Counted from the stretch's first letter, positions 53,162 through 62,265 are shown. The stretch is 64,000 nt of DNA from Paracoccus sp. JM45 (GCF_003590715.1 NZ_QQVY01000001.1:372001-436000); one strand, 5' to 3'. The notes: a model not told the origin generated them from the sequence alone. Program-made: numbers and translations.

Positions 53162-54457
53162 ATGCCCAAGGACATGATGACAACCGACACCGACACGACT
53201 ATTTTCACCCGTCGTGAAAGCGAAGCGCGCTCTTATTGCCGTGGCATCCCGACTGTGTTCACCTCGGCCAGCGGCTCGTACATGCGTGGCGAGGACGGTC
53301 GCGAGTATATCGATTTTCTGGCCGGCTGTTCGTCGCTAAATTATGGCCACAACGACCCCGACATGAAGGCTGCACTGGTGGATCACATCACCAATGACGG
53401 CATCGCGCATGGTCTGGATCTGCACACGACGGCCAAAGGTGAATTCCTTGCGGCGTTCGAACAGCACATCCTGAAGCCGCGCAAGATGGACCACCGCGTC
53501 ATGTTCATGGGCCCGACGGGTGCGAATGCTGTTGAAGCGGCCATGAAAATGGCGCGGAAATCGACGGGTCGCACCAATATCATCGCCTTCACCAACGGTT
53601 TTCATGGCGTGACCATGGGTGCGCTGGCAGCGACCGGTAACGGATATCACCGCGGTGGCGCAGGCATGGATGCGAGCGGCGTGACGCGTATGCCCTATGA
53701 CGGCTATGCCGAAGGTCTGGACAGCGCAGCCCTGCTGGACCAGATGCTGTCGGACGCCTCGGGTGGTATCGACGCCCCTGCCGCCATCATGCTGGAAACG
53801 ATTCAGGGCGAAGGTGGCCTGAACGCCGCATCGACCGAATTTGTTCAAAAGCTGGCGGATATTGCCAAGCGTCACGGTGCCTTGCTGATCTTGGATGACA
53901 TTCAAGCCGGTTGTGGCCGGACGGGCAAGTTCTTCTCGTTCGAGGATATGGGCGTGATGCCTGATCTGGTGCCGATGGCGAAATCCATTTCGGGCTTCGG
54001 TTTACCGCTGGCGATGGTTCTGGTGCGTCCGCAGTATGACATTTTCGGCCCCGCCGAACATAACGGCACGTTCCGCGGCAACACCCATGCCTTTGTGACC
54101 GCCCGTGTCGCCATCGGGAAATTCTGGTCGGATAAGGCGTTCGAGGCAGAGTTGGCCGAAAAAGCCACGCTGATCGAAACCCGCCTGACCGAACTGGCCG
54201 ATATGGTGCCCGGTGCATATCTGAAAGGCCGTGGCCTGATGCGCGGCGTTGATGTCGGCACCGGTGAACTGGCTGGTGCGATCTGTGCGCGTGCCTTCGA
54301 AAACGGCCTGATCATTGAAACCTCGGGGAACGAGGATCAGGTGGTCAAGGTGCTGGCGCCTCTGACAACGCCGGTTTCCCTCTTTAACAAAGGCTTCGAC
54401 ATTCTGATGGACGCCGCCCGCGACGTCCTGTCTACCACCAAAATTGCAGCGGAGTAA
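53162..54457 (+). CDS. ectB: Diaminobutyrate-2-oxoglutarate aminotransferase
   Basis: The 431-residue PLP enzyme is a class III aminotransferase: [23 protein letters not shown] (shown in part: [20 protein letters not shown], about residues 118-137), [21 protein letters not shown] (shown in part: [17 protein letters not shown]) and [17 protein letters not shown] with the PLP-binding Lys. It makes diaminobutyrate from aspartate semialdehyde. It lies 57 bases after ectA and ends with GGAG-TAA, which is also the ectC ribosome site. Confidence 0.97.
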   Translation: MPKDMMTTDTDTTIFTRRESEARSYCRGIPTVFTSASGSYMRGEDGREYIDFLAGCSSLNYGHNDPDMKAALVDHITNDGIAHGLDLHTTAKGEFLAAFEQHILKPRKMDHRVMFMGPTGANAVEAAMKMARKSTGRTNIIAFTNGFHGVTMGALAATGNGYHRGGAGMDASGVTRMPYDGYAEGLDSAALLDQMLSDASGGIDAPAAIMLETIQGEGGLNAASTEFVQKLADIAKRHGALLILDDIQAGCGRTGKFFSFEDMGVMPDLVPMAKSISGFGLPLAMVLVRPQYDIFGPAEHNGTFRGNTHAFVTARVAIGKFWSDKAFEAELAEKATLIETRLTELADMVPGAYLKGRGLMRGVDVGTGELAGAICARAFENGLIIETSGNEDQVVKVLAPLTTPVSLFNKGFDILMDAARDVLSTTKIAAE

Positions 54458-54461
54458 TATT

Positions 54462-54854
54462 ATGATTGTACGCGATTTCAACAAGCTCAAAGACACCGAC
54501 CGTTCCGTTTCGGACGCCCAGTGGAATTCGGTCCGTATGTTGCTGGCTGATGACGGAATGGGTTTCTCGTTCCACATCACGACGCTGCATGCCGGTTCGG
54601 AACATCAGTTCCATTACAAGCATCACTTTGAGAGTGTGTTCTGCATGCAGGGCAAAGGCTCGATCACCGATCTGGCCACCGGTGAAACGCATGAAATCAC
54701 GCCCGGTGTGATGTATGCATTGAACCTGCACGACAAGCACATCCTGCGCGCGGAAGAAACGCTGGTCATGGCCTGCTGCTTTAACCCGCCCGTGACCGGA
54801 ACCGAAGTTCACCGCGAAGACGGCAGCTATGCCCCCGCGGAAGAAACGGCGTAA
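54462..54854 (+). CDS. ectC: Ectoine synthase
   Basis: The 130-residue cupin has [18 protein letters not shown] at the start, [28 protein letters not shown] (shown in part: [20 protein letters not shown], about residues 40-59, metal/substrate region) and [14 protein letters not shown]. It closes N-acetyl-diaminobutyrate to ectoine. The start at 54462 is fixed by GGAG at 54451-54454 in the end of ectB; an upstream in-frame ATG at 54444 lies inside ectB. It lies four bases after ectB. Confidence 0.97.
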   Translation: MIVRDFNKLKDTDRSVSDAQWNSVRMLLADDGMGFSFHITTLHAGSEHQFHYKHHFESVFCMQGKGSITDLATGETHEITPGVMYALNLHDKHILRAEETLVMACCFNPPVTGTEVHREDGSYAPAEETA

Positions 54855-54857
54855 ATC

Positions 54858-56297
54858 ATGGCAGACCCGACCCATAGTCACACCGTCGAAAAAATCGGTG
54901 GCACTTCGATGTCGCGGGTCCATGAATTGCGCGACACGCTGTTGATCGGTGACCGCACGGGGACCGACCTTTACGGTCGGATCTTCGTAGTCTCGGCCTT
55001 CGGCGGCATTACCAACCTGCTGCTGGAACACAAGAAATCGGGCAAGCCTGGCGTCTATGCAGCCTTTGCCAACGGCGACAGCGATCACGGATGGCTAGAG
55101 GCGCTGGACCGTGTCTCTGACGCCATGATCGAGGCACATCGCAGCATTCTGGAACACCCCGGTGATCTGGAACGCGCCGATTCCTTTGTGCGTGACCGCG
55201 TTCTGGGCGCACGCAACTGCCTGATCGACCTGCAGCGCCTGTGTTCCTATGGCCACTTCCGCCTGTCCGAACATATGCTGCAAACCCGCGAACTGCTGTC
55301 CGGTCTGGGCGAGGCGCATTCCGCCTTTGTTACCACGCTGATGATTCAGCGCGCAGGCGTTCAGGCACGTTTCGTCGACCTGTCGGGTTGGCGCGACGAA
55401 GGCGAAGTCAGCCTTGACGAACGCATCACCGGTGCGATGCAGGGCGTCGATCCGCAGACGGAAATCCCGATCGTCACGGGCTATGCCCAGTGCCGCGAAG
55501 GTCTGATGCGCGAATTCGACCGTGGCTATTCCGAGGTGACATTCTCGCGTCTGGCGGCCCTGACGGGTGCCCGCGAAGCGATCATCCATAAGGAATTCCA
55601 CCTGTCCTCGGCGGACCCGAACCTTGTCGGCGCAGATGCAGTCCGCAAGCTGGGCCGCACCAATTACGACGTGGCCGACCAGCTGTCGAATCTGGGGATG
55701 GAGGCGATCCACCCGAAAGCCGCAAAGACCCTGCGCCAGTCGGGCGTGCCCCTGCGCGTGACCAACGCGTTCGAGCCCCATGACCCCGGCACCCTGATCG
55801 ACGATCAACCCGCCACCGAACCGGCGGTCGAGATTGTCACCGGTCTGGATGTCTTCGCGCTGGAGCTGTTCGAACAGGATATGGTCGGCGCAAAGGGCTA
55901 TGACGCCTTCCTTCTGGAAGTGCTGACCCGTCATAGGGTCCGCATCGTGTCCAAAGTGTCGAATGCCAATACGATCACGCATTACGTCGACAGCAGCCTG
56001 AAGGTTCTGCGCCGCGTCGAAAAAGACCTTACGGAACGCTATCCTTCGGCGGATGTCTCGTCCCGCGCGGTGGCGATGGCCGCAGCAGTTGGCCGTGATC
56101 TGGACGGTCTGGCCGTCCTTAGCCGTGGCCTGAACGCTTTGGCAGCTGCCGGTCTGGAAGCCATCGGTGCCACCCAAGGTCCACGCGCTGTCGATGTGCA
56201 GTTCATTGTCGAACGCGATGCATTGTCTGGTGTTATCAAGGCCCTGCATGGCGCATTGGTCGAAGATCAGGCGCAGTCGCTTCGCAAGGCCGCCTGA
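54858..56297 (+). CDS. ask_ect: Ectoine-cluster aspartate kinase Ask_Ect
   Basis: The 479-residue enzyme has the aspartokinase start VEKIGGTSMSRVHELRDTL (about residues 10-28), SEVTFSRLAALTGAREAIIHKEF (shown in part: SEVTFSRLAALTGAREAIIH) and an ACT domain near the C-terminus. This ectoine-linked paralogue has altered feedback control in studied species and supplies aspartyl phosphate for ectoine. It lies three bases after ectC. A terminator follows 19 bases after its stop. Confidence 0.95.
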   Translation: MADPTHSHTVEKIGGTSMSRVHELRDTLLIGDRTGTDLYGRIFVVSAFGGITNLLLEHKKSGKPGVYAAFANGDSDHGWLEALDRVSDAMIEAHRSILEHPGDLERADSFVRDRVLGARNCLIDLQRLCSYGHFRLSEHMLQTRELLSGLGEAHSAFVTTLMIQRAGVQARFVDLSGWRDEGEVSLDERITGAMQGVDPQTEIPIVTGYAQCREGLMREFDRGYSEVTFSRLAALTGAREAIIHKEFHLSSADPNLVGADAVRKLGRTNYDVADQLSNLGMEAIHPKAAKTLRQSGVPLRVTNAFEPHDPGTLIDDQPATEPAVEIVTGLDVFALELFEQDMVGAKGYDAFLLEVLTRHRVRIVSKVSNANTITHYVDSSLKVLRRVEKDLTERYPSADVSSRAVAMAAAVGRDLDGLAVLSRGLNALAAAGLEAIGATQGPRAVDVQFIVERDALSGVIKALHGALVEDQAQSLRKAA

Positions 56298-56316
56298 AAG
56301 GCAGCTGACTGAAATG

Positions 56317-56348
56317 AAAAAGGCGGCCCGTGAAAGGGTCGCCTTTTT
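56317..56348 (+). terminator. Rho-independent terminator of ectABC-ask
   Basis: AAAAAGGCGGCCC and GGGTCGCCTTTTT form a 13-base-pair stem with one G.U-type mismatch and loop GTGAAA, ending in a TTTTT run. It lies 19 bases after the ask stop. Confidence 0.9.
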
Positions 56349-56423
56349 GCATGCCTACCTTCGGAAAAACTGGTCGTGCTGTCCCTTGCGGATCACGGAT
56401 CGACCGCCTATATCGGTTCTGTT

Positions 56424-56745
56424 CGAAGCAATTCGGACTATGGACATAAACGCGCTCGTAATACGCGGATCGGACCCGGGGGCGGTACCCGGCGGCTCCA
56501 CCAACACCTCCCTCATTTGGGGACGATTGGGGCCGAAACAGGATCGACGAACGTCTAAAGGGGTAAGCTTTGTCTCGGTGAGCCACTACCGTTATCGGTG
56601 CAAAACGTACAGTTGCAAATGACAACCGTGCTCCGGTCGCTCTGGCTGCGTAAGCAGTCCGAAAGACCGAAACCTAAGCCCTTGCGCCTAGCAGCGTAAG
56701 GCGGGGCCCGCAGGAGCCTGGCAACAGAATCCTGCACCTTATCCC
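56424..56745 (+). ncRNA. ssrA: Circularly permuted two-piece tmRNA
   Basis: The acceptor piece comes first and ends in CGGCTCC-A-CCA (56493-56503); its T-stem is CCGGG/CCCGG with loop GGCGGTA (56476-56492). A 25-base intervening segment follows. The coding piece begins GGGGCCG (56529-56535), which pairs with CGGCTCC, including the G3.U70 alanine identity pair. The resume codon GCA at 56615 opens a tag ANDNRAPVALAA ending at TAA 56651-56653; with the charged Ala the full tag reads AANDNRAPVALAA. The 3' region has the conserved CCTGGCAACAGAA. Outer ends are approximate. tmRNA rescues stalled ribosomes and tags peptides for degradation. Confidence 0.9.
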
Positions 56746-56821
56746 CCATCATTTCCGCAGTGCCCCCTTTTCATCGACGCCCATATCCCTATGCTTGGCG
56801 CGCAAGATGAAAGGTGTCCCC

Positions 56822-57313
56822 ATGGCGCGATCCGAACTTGATTATGGCAAACTGATGCATCGTGCGATGCAGGGTCTGATTGCCGAGGTGCTGCGCAAAG
56901 TGGGTCGCGACGGCCTGCCCGAAGACCACCATTTTTTCATTACCTTCGATACGCGCGATGATGGCGTCGAAATGGCCGATTGGCTGCGCGAACGCTATCC
57001 CGAAGAAATGACGATCGTCGTCCAGCACTGGTTCGACAATCTGACTGTCACCGACGATCATTTCACCATCACGCTGAACTTCGGCAACCAGCCCGAACCG
57101 CTGGTGATCCCCTTCGACGCGCTGCGGACCTTCGTGGACCCTTCGGTGGAATTCGGCCTGCGATTCGACACGCAGGACGGCGATGAGGATGACGAGGGTG
57201 ACGACGACGAACCCGTCGATGCGGAATTCGATCTGGACGCCAAGGATGATGGTGATGACAAGCCCCCGTCAGGCGGCGGCGAAGTTGTCAGCCTTGATCG
57301 CTGGCGCAAGTAA
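56822..57313 (+). CDS. sspB: ClpXP adaptor SspB (alpha type)
   Basis: The 163-residue protein has the SspB substrate-binding fold (FITFDTRDDGVEMADWLRERYPEEMTIVVQHWFDNLTV shown in part: FITFDTRDDGVEMADWLR, about residues 39-56; FTITLNFGNQPEPLVIPFDAL). An acidic linker (Asp/Glu-rich, about 118-150) and the C-terminal VVSLDRWRK that docks on ClpX follow. It delivers ssrA-tagged proteins to ClpXP. It is encoded about 80 bases after the ssrA gene. The ATG at 56822 is preferred over a TTG nine codons upstream. Confidence 0.95.
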   Translation: MARSELDYGKLMHRAMQGLIAEVLRKVGRDGLPEDHHFFITFDTRDDGVEMADWLRERYPEEMTIVVQHWFDNLTVTDDHFTITLNFGNQPEPLVIPFDALRTFVDPSVEFGLRFDTQDGDEDDEGDDDEPVDAEFDLDAKDDGDDKPPSGGGEVVSLDRWRK

Positions 57314-57336
57314 GACACATCTGGAAAGGACGGATC

Positions 57337-58206
57337 ATGACTGTCATGCAAGGATTATCCGCCTTTCCGATCACCCCCACCGAAGATGACGGCACATTGC
57401 GTGCCGATGATATGACCCGTCTGGTCAGCCGGATCACGGGCGTCGACAGCATCGGCGTGCTGGGATCAACCGGCGGTTATGCCTATCTGACGCCGGACCA
57501 GCGCCGTCATGTGGCGCTGGTGGCCATTGCGGCCACCAGCCTGCCGGTCATCATCGGGGTCGGCGCGCTGCGCAGCGATGTCTCGGCCAGCCTTGCCCGT
57601 CATGCCGCCGACAGCGGCGCTGCCGGCCTGCTGCTGGCGCCCGTCTCATACACCCCACTGACCGAGGATGAAGTGTTCTACCACTTCCAGACCGTTGCGG
57701 GGGCATCGGACCTGCCGATCTGCGTCTATAACAACCCCTCGACCACGCATTTCACCTTTAGCATCGCATTGTTGGCACGGCTTGCAGCGCTGCCGCAGGT
57801 GACGGCGATCAAAATGCCCCTGCCCGCTGATAACGATTTTGCCACAGAGATTGCCCGATTGCGGGCCGATCTGCCGAAAGGCTTTACCATCGGATACAGC
57901 GGCGACTGGGGCTGTGCCGCTGCATTGCAAAACGGGGCCGACAGCTGGTTCAGCGTCGCGGCAGGACTGTGGCCTGAACAATCATCAGAACTGGCCCACG
58001 CCGCGCAAGCCGGTGATGCGACGCAATGGCAGGCGCGGTTCCAACCCCTGTGGGATCTGTTCAAAACCTACGGCAGCCTGCGCGTGATCTATGCCGCAGC
58101 GCATCTGATGGGGCTGACCCGCGCACAACCGCCCCGCCCCGTGATGCCGCTGCCTGACGCGCTGACCCCGCGCATCAAGGCCGCGATTGACGCACTGACG
58201 GCGTGA
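57337..58206 (+). CDS. DapA-family (dihydrodipicolinate synthase/N-acetylneuraminate lyase) aldolase
   Basis: The 289-residue TIM-barrel enzyme has AFPITPTEDDGTL at the start, the Tyr motif IYNNP-like CVYNNPSTTHF and the Schiff-base Lys in TAIKMPLPADN. Its substrate loop is GSTGGYAYLT, not the GTTGE of true DapA, so it probably acts on a different pyruvate-derived aldol, and the true product is unknown. It follows sspB by 24 bases on the same strand. Confidence 0.85.
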   Translation: MTVMQGLSAFPITPTEDDGTLRADDMTRLVSRITGVDSIGVLGSTGGYAYLTPDQRRHVALVAIAATSLPVIIGVGALRSDVSASLARHAADSGAAGLLLAPVSYTPLTEDEVFYHFQTVAGASDLPICVYNNPSTTHFTFSIALLARLAALPQVTAIKMPLPADNDFATEIARLRADLPKGFTIGYSGDWGCAAALQNGADSWFSVAAGLWPEQSSELAHAAQAGDATQWQARFQPLWDLFKTYGSLRVIYAAAHLMGLTRAQPPRPVMPLPDALTPRIKAAIDALTA

Positions 58207-58233
58207 AACCACCATGTTGGCGTTAGCATACCG

Positions 58234-58243
58234 TTGTATACGA
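58234..58243. promoter_or_regulatory. TTGTATACGA site upstream of fumC
   Basis: The core GTATAC (58236-58241) is self-complementary and the ten-mer resembles the TNGTATACNA sites of FCD-type GntR regulators. It matches the TGTATAC in the GntR/GGT spacer at 24.97 kb. It lies about 60 bases upstream of fumC, in its only upstream spacer. Could also be part of the -10 region. Confidence 0.35.
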
Positions 58244-58302
58244 ATTGCGAATCCGGCCCATCGCGGCTAGAACACGCCTGAAAACCGTGAGGGAGCGACC
58301 CG

Positions 58303-59697
58303 ATGACCACCACCCGTATCGAGACTGACAGCTTTGGCCCGCTGGATGTTGACGCATCCAAATATTGGGGCGCGCAAACCCAGCGTTCCATCATCAACTT
58401 CCCCATCGGCTGGGAACGCCAGCCCGTCGCCATCATCCGCGCGCTTGGTGCCATCAAGCTGGCCGCCGCCCGCGTGAACCGCGCCAATGGCGATCTGCCT
58501 GCCGATCTGGCCGAGGCGATGGAACAGGCCGCGACCGAGGTGTTTCAGGGCAAGTTCGACGACAACTTCCCGCTGGTCGTCTGGCAGACCGGTTCCGGCA
58601 CCCAGTCGAACATGAACGCCAATGAAGTCATCAGCAACCGCGCAATCGAGATCATGGGCGGAGAGATGGGATCGAAGAAGCCCGTCCACCCCAATGACCA
58701 TTGCAACATGGGTCAATCCTCGAACGATACCTTCCCGACGGCGATGCATGTCGGCATCGGCATGATGGCCCGCGACGTGCTGCTGCCCGGTCTGGAAAAG
58801 CTGCATGCAGCACTGGTCGCCAAATCCGAAGAATTCAAGGATATTATCAAAATCGGCCGCACCCATACGCAGGATGCGACGCCACTGACGCTTGGTCAGG
58901 AATTCGGTGGCTATGCCCATCAGGTCGCCAAAGGCATCCAGCGCGTCAAAGCCTGCCTGCCCGACATCTATGAACTGGCGCAGGGCGGCACGGCTGTCGG
59001 CACCGGTCTGAACACGAAAAAGGGCTGGGATACCTCGATCGCGGCAGAAATCGCCAAAATCACCGACCTGCCCTTCGTCACCGCCCCTAACAAGTTCGAG
59101 GCGTTGGCTGCCCATGATGCCATGGTCATGTTCTCGGGTGCGCTGAAAACGGTTGCGGCATCGCTGTTCAAGATTGCCAATGACATGCGTTTGCTGGGAT
59201 CCGGCCCGCGTTCGGGTCTGGGCGAATTGATCCTGCCGGAGAACGAACCCGGATCGTCGATCATGCCGGGCAAGGTGAACCCGACACAGGCCGAGGCGCT
59301 GACCATGGTTTGCGCGCATGTGATGGGCAATGATGCGGCCATCGGCTTTGCCGGTTCGCAGGGTCATTTCGAACTTAACGTCTATAACCCGATGATGTCG
59401 TATAATCTGATGCAGTCGATGCAGCTGTTGGGCGATGCTGCGGGCAGCTTTACCGATAACATGGTTGTCGGCACGCAGGCCAACCTGCCGCGTATTGAAA
59501 AGCTGATGAAGGAATCGCTGATGCTGGTGACGGCATTGGCCCCGACCATCGGTTATGACAACGCCACCAAGGTCGCCAAGACCGCGCATAAGAACGGCAC
59601 CACCCTGCGCGAGGAAGCCATCGCCCTTGGCTTTGTCGATGGTGAAACCTTCGACCGCGTTGTGCGCCCCGAAGACATGATCAGCCCAAAAGGCTGA
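58303..59697 (+). CDS. fumC: Class II fumarate hydratase
   Basis: The 464-residue enzyme has [34 protein letters not shown] and the family signature [17 protein letters not shown] (about residues 317-333). It interconverts fumarate and malate in the TCA cycle without an FeS cluster. [21 protein letters not shown] (shown in part: [16 protein letters not shown]) opens the protein, so the ATG at 58303 is well placed. A GC-rich hairpin follows ten bases after the stop. Confidence 0.98.
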   Translation: MTTTRIETDSFGPLDVDASKYWGAQTQRSIINFPIGWERQPVAIIRALGAIKLAAARVNRANGDLPADLAEAMEQAATEVFQGKFDDNFPLVVWQTGSGTQSNMNANEVISNRAIEIMGGEMGSKKPVHPNDHCNMGQSSNDTFPTAMHVGIGMMARDVLLPGLEKLHAALVAKSEEFKDIIKIGRTHTQDATPLTLGQEFGGYAHQVAKGIQRVKACLPDIYELAQGGTAVGTGLNTKKGWDTSIAAEIAKITDLPFVTAPNKFEALAAHDAMVMFSGALKTVAASLFKIANDMRLLGSGPRSGLGELILPENEPGSSIMPGKVNPTQAEALTMVCAHVMGNDAAIGFAGSQGHFELNVYNPMMSYNLMQSMQLLGDAAGSFTDNMVVGTQANLPRIEKLMKESLMLVTALAPTIGYDNATKVAKTAHKNGTTLREEAIALGFVDGETFDRVVRPEDMISPKG

Positions 59698-59707
59698 TTG
59701 TAACCGT

Positions 59708-59736
59708 CGGGCGGGGCGTCAGCGCCCTGCCCTTGT
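59708..59736 (+). terminator. GC-rich hairpin after fumC
   Basis: GGGCGGGGCG and CGCCCTGCCC form a ten-base-pair stem with a G.U-type pair and loop TCAG, followed by TTGT. It is terminator-like with a weak T-run. Confidence 0.5.
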
Positions 59737-59750
59737 CACGAAGGTCCATC

Positions 59751-59927
59751 ATGGTTCAGATCGTCAATCTGCGCACGGCCCGCAAACAACGCGACCGCGA
59801 CACCAAGCGCGCCGCTGGCGATGTCAGCGCCGCCAAACATGGCGAGGCAAAGCCCCTGCGCGACCAGCGAAAAGCACAGGCCGAACAGGACGCCCGCAAG
59901 CTGGACGGGCATCGCAAAGATGATTGA
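59751..59927 (+). CDS. DUF4169 family small basic protein
   Basis: The 58-residue protein is highly charged (MVQIVNLRTARKQRDRDTK, then KHGEAKPLRDQRKAQAEQ), which is the DUF4169 pattern of alphaproteobacteria. Function is unknown. The ATG at 59751 follows AAGG by six bases. Its stop region overlaps the start of the next small gene by eight bases. Confidence 0.85.
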   Translation: MVQIVNLRTARKQRDRDTKRAAGDVSAAKHGEAKPLRDQRKAQAEQDARKLDGHRKDD

Positions 59928-60156
59928 CCTGCCCCCCATGTCGCAACCGGCCAAGCGGTCAGTCACGATCGACGGTCACCGCACCTCGGTATCGCTGGAG
60001 GATGCATTCTGGAAATTGCTGGGTGCCCATGCCGCCGCGCGTGATATTACCCGCGCAGCACTGATCGGCCAGATCGACCATGGCCGCCCGCCCGATGTCG
60101 GGCTGGCGACGGCCCTGCGGTTGTTCGTCCTGCATCAGGTGACGCAAGACGTCTGA
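59920..60156 (+). CDS. Ribbon-helix-helix domain protein (RHH_4 type)
   Basis: The 78-residue protein has the RHH_4 pattern KRSVTIDGHRTSVSLEDAFWKLLGAHAAARDI (shown in part: RTSVSLEDAFWKLLGAHAAA), with SVTIDG as the DNA-binding strand and two helices after it. It is likely a dimeric DNA-binding protein of unknown target. ATG 59920 overlaps the DUF4169 gene; the ATG at 59938 (MSQPAKRSV) is a plausible alternative. It converges on the acyl-CoA ligase gene three bases away. Confidence 0.82.
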   Translation: MIDLPPMSQPAKRSVTIDGHRTSVSLEDAFWKLLGAHAAARDITRAALIGQIDHGRPPDVGLATALRLFVLHQVTQDV

Positions 60157-60159
60157 CCT

Positions 60160-61788
60160 TTAGCGCAGATCGGGCAGGACATGGTCCTTGAACTGTTCGC
60201 GCAGGCGCAATTTGCTGATCTTGCCGGTCGCGGTCATCGGCATTTCATCGACATAGACAACATCATCGGGGAACTGCCATTTCGCCAGATGCTGGTCCAT
60301 CGTGGTGCAGATATCTTCCAGTGTCGGACGCGCCGTGCCCGCGCATTTGACAACCAGCAACGGACGTTCGTCCCATTTCGGATGCGGCATCGCGATCACC
60401 GCACATTGCGCGACATCGGGATGCGACACCGCCAGATTTTCCACATCGATCGAACTGATCCATTCGCCGCCCGATTTGATCAGATCCTTGGCCCGATCAC
60501 GCAGGGTCAGCGTGCTGTCAGGACTGATCGAGGCGATATCGCCTGTCCCGAACCAGCCCTCCTTATCAACGGCCTTGGCGCTGGCGTCAGCGTTATTGTA
60601 ATAGCCGCTGGCAACGGTATTGCCGCGCACGAATAATTCGCCCATCGCCACGCCATCATGCGACTGCCGCTGGCCGTCATCACCGATGATCTTCATATCG
60701 ACGCCGAAAACGCGGCGGCCTTGGGTCTGCTTCAACGCCATGCGCTGATCTAACGGCAATGCACGCTTGTCTGCCGTCAACGACCCCTGACTGCCCAAGG
60801 GCGAGGTTTCGGTCATACCCCATGCGTGATTGACGTCGATGCCCAGTTTCTCGAACCCCTCGATCAGGCTGCGCGGCATGGCGCTGCCACCGACAACGAT
60901 ATGGCGCAGGGCCTCGGGTTTGCCACCGCGGGCCAGCATTTCACTGTGCAGCCCCTGCCAGATGGTCGGCACGCCCCATGCACTTTGCACGCCTTCCGTC
61001 TGGCACAGATCCCACAGGCTGGCACCGTCCAGATGCGGGCCGGGCATCACCATGCTGGCACCGATCAACGGACAGGTGAAAGGCAGCCCCCATGCGTTGA
61101 CATGGAACAACGGCACCACAGGTAGAATACGCGGCTGCACCCCCAGATCGGCCCCCAGCACCGCAGCCGTGGCCAGCGAATGCAGCATGTTCGAACGATG
61201 GGTATAAAGCGTCCCCTTGGGATCACCCGTCGTCCCCGAAGTATAGCACAACCCCGAGGCGGTGGTCTCCGGAAACTCGGGCCAGTCGCGGTCCGTGGCG
61301 CGGCCTTGCAGCAGCTCCTCATAACAAAGGGCATCAAGGGTGTTTTCGGGCATATGTGCGCGATCGGTCAGAATGACAAAGCGCATCGGCGGCAGCTGGT
61401 CTTTCAGTTTTTCCAGCAAGGGCACGAATGTCAGATCGGTGAACAGCAGACCGTCACCGGCGTGATGGGTGATAAAGGCCATCTGTTCAGGCGACAGGCG
61501 CGGGTTGATCGTATGACAAATAGCGCCGATGCCCGGAACCGCGTGATAAATTTCCAGATGGCGGTGGCCGTTCCACGCCAGCGTTGCCACACGGTCGCCC
61601 ATGCCGACACCCATATCCTGCAGGGCAAAAGACAGTTGCACGGCACGTTCGCGCGTCTGTGCCCAGCTTTGACGATGCAGATCCCCCTCGACCCGACGCG
61701 ACACGATTTCAGCGGCTGGAAAGCTTTCAGCAGCGAAATCCAGCACTCCGCTTTGCAGCAGCGGGCGATTCATCATCAGGCCATCCAT
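60160..61788 (-). CDS. Long-chain fatty acid-CoA ligase family protein (AMP-binding)
   Basis: The 542-residue enzyme has the ANL motifs: LCYTSGTTGDPKGTLYTHRS (about residues 181-200), NHAWGMTETSPLG, GWFGTGDIASI and the late RAKDLIKSGGEWISSIDVE. It adenylates a carboxylic acid and transfers it to CoA; chain length is not readable. The ATG at 61788 follows an excellent GGAGGAG; an ATG ten codons upstream is less likely. It lies 93 bases before the hotdog gene. Confidence 0.93.
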   Translation of the reverse strand: MDGLMMNRPLLQSGVLDFAAESFPAAEIVSRRVEGDLHRQSWAQTRERAVQLSFALQDMGVGMGDRVATLAWNGHRHLEIYHAVPGIGAICHTINPRLSPEQMAFITHHAGDGLLFTDLTFVPLLEKLKDQLPPMRFVILTDRAHMPENTLDALCYEELLQGRATDRDWPEFPETTASGLCYTSGTTGDPKGTLYTHRSNMLHSLATAAVLGADLGVQPRILPVVPLFHVNAWGLPFTCPLIGASMVMPGPHLDGASLWDLCQTEGVQSAWGVPTIWQGLHSEMLARGGKPEALRHIVVGGSAMPRSLIEGFEKLGIDVNHAWGMTETSPLGSQGSLTADKRALPLDQRMALKQTQGRRVFGVDMKIIGDDGQRQSHDGVAMGELFVRGNTVASGYYNNADASAKAVDKEGWFGTGDIASISPDSTLTLRDRAKDLIKSGGEWISSIDVENLAVSHPDVAQCAVIAMPHPKWDERPLLVVKCAGTARPTLEDICTTMDQHLAKWQFPDDVVYVDEMPMTATGKISKLRLREQFKDHVLPDLR

Positions 61789-61881
61789 GGGTATCTCCTC
61801 CTTCAATCCTCGGCGCATGATGGCCGGAACGTGGCGGGATACAACCCGCCAACGAAAAGAGGGATCGCCCGTGCCGCAAGG

Positions 61882-62265
61882 TTAGATCGTGCTGGTATGG
61901 GTCGAGGTCAGCTCCAGCAGCAAGGTACCATCCTGATCACGGACTTCGGTGCGGGTTGTGGCCACAGGGTGGCCACGCTGGACCCAGCGGGCAACCGCGG
62001 TCAGCGGACCTGTGCACCGGTTGGCCAGCATCTGCCCGTTCAGGGTAATTGCGACGGGAAAGCTGTCCTTGCCTTCCCTGATCTGTTCACCGCCAAGGAC
62101 CAGATTTGCGGCCACCACATCGGCAAACCAGACAAGCGCACCCGCATGGATTGCACCGAAAGGATTCACCACGCCTGCATCGACCTGCATCTCTCCTTCG
62201 GCCTCGGCCTCGCTGACGCCGGTGATATCGAACGCGATCTGTCCCGAAAGGCTGCGTTCTGCCAT
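61882..62265 (-). CDS. PaaI-family hotdog thioesterase
   Basis: The 127-residue protein has the hotdog core FGAIHAGALVWFADVVAANLVL (shown in part: NPFGAIHAGALVWFADVVAA, about residues 34-53) and the later ITLNGQMLANRCTG. It should hydrolyse an acyl-CoA thioester. It lies upstream of the acyl-CoA ligase on the same strand, so the two are likely on one transcript with opposing activities on acyl-CoA. Confidence 0.9.
   Translation of the reverse strand: MAERSLSGQIAFDITGVSEAEAEGEMQVDAGVVNPFGAIHAGALVWFADVVAANLVLGGEQIREGKDSFPVAITLNGQMLANRCTGPLTAVARWVQRGHPVATTRTEVRDQDGTLLLELTSTHTSTI

Noticed and set aside
58267..59589. 440-codon minus-strand open frame
   Set aside because: It is fully antisense to fumC. 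Its composition (many Gln, His, Arg) is that of a mirrored GC-rich gene and has no domain.
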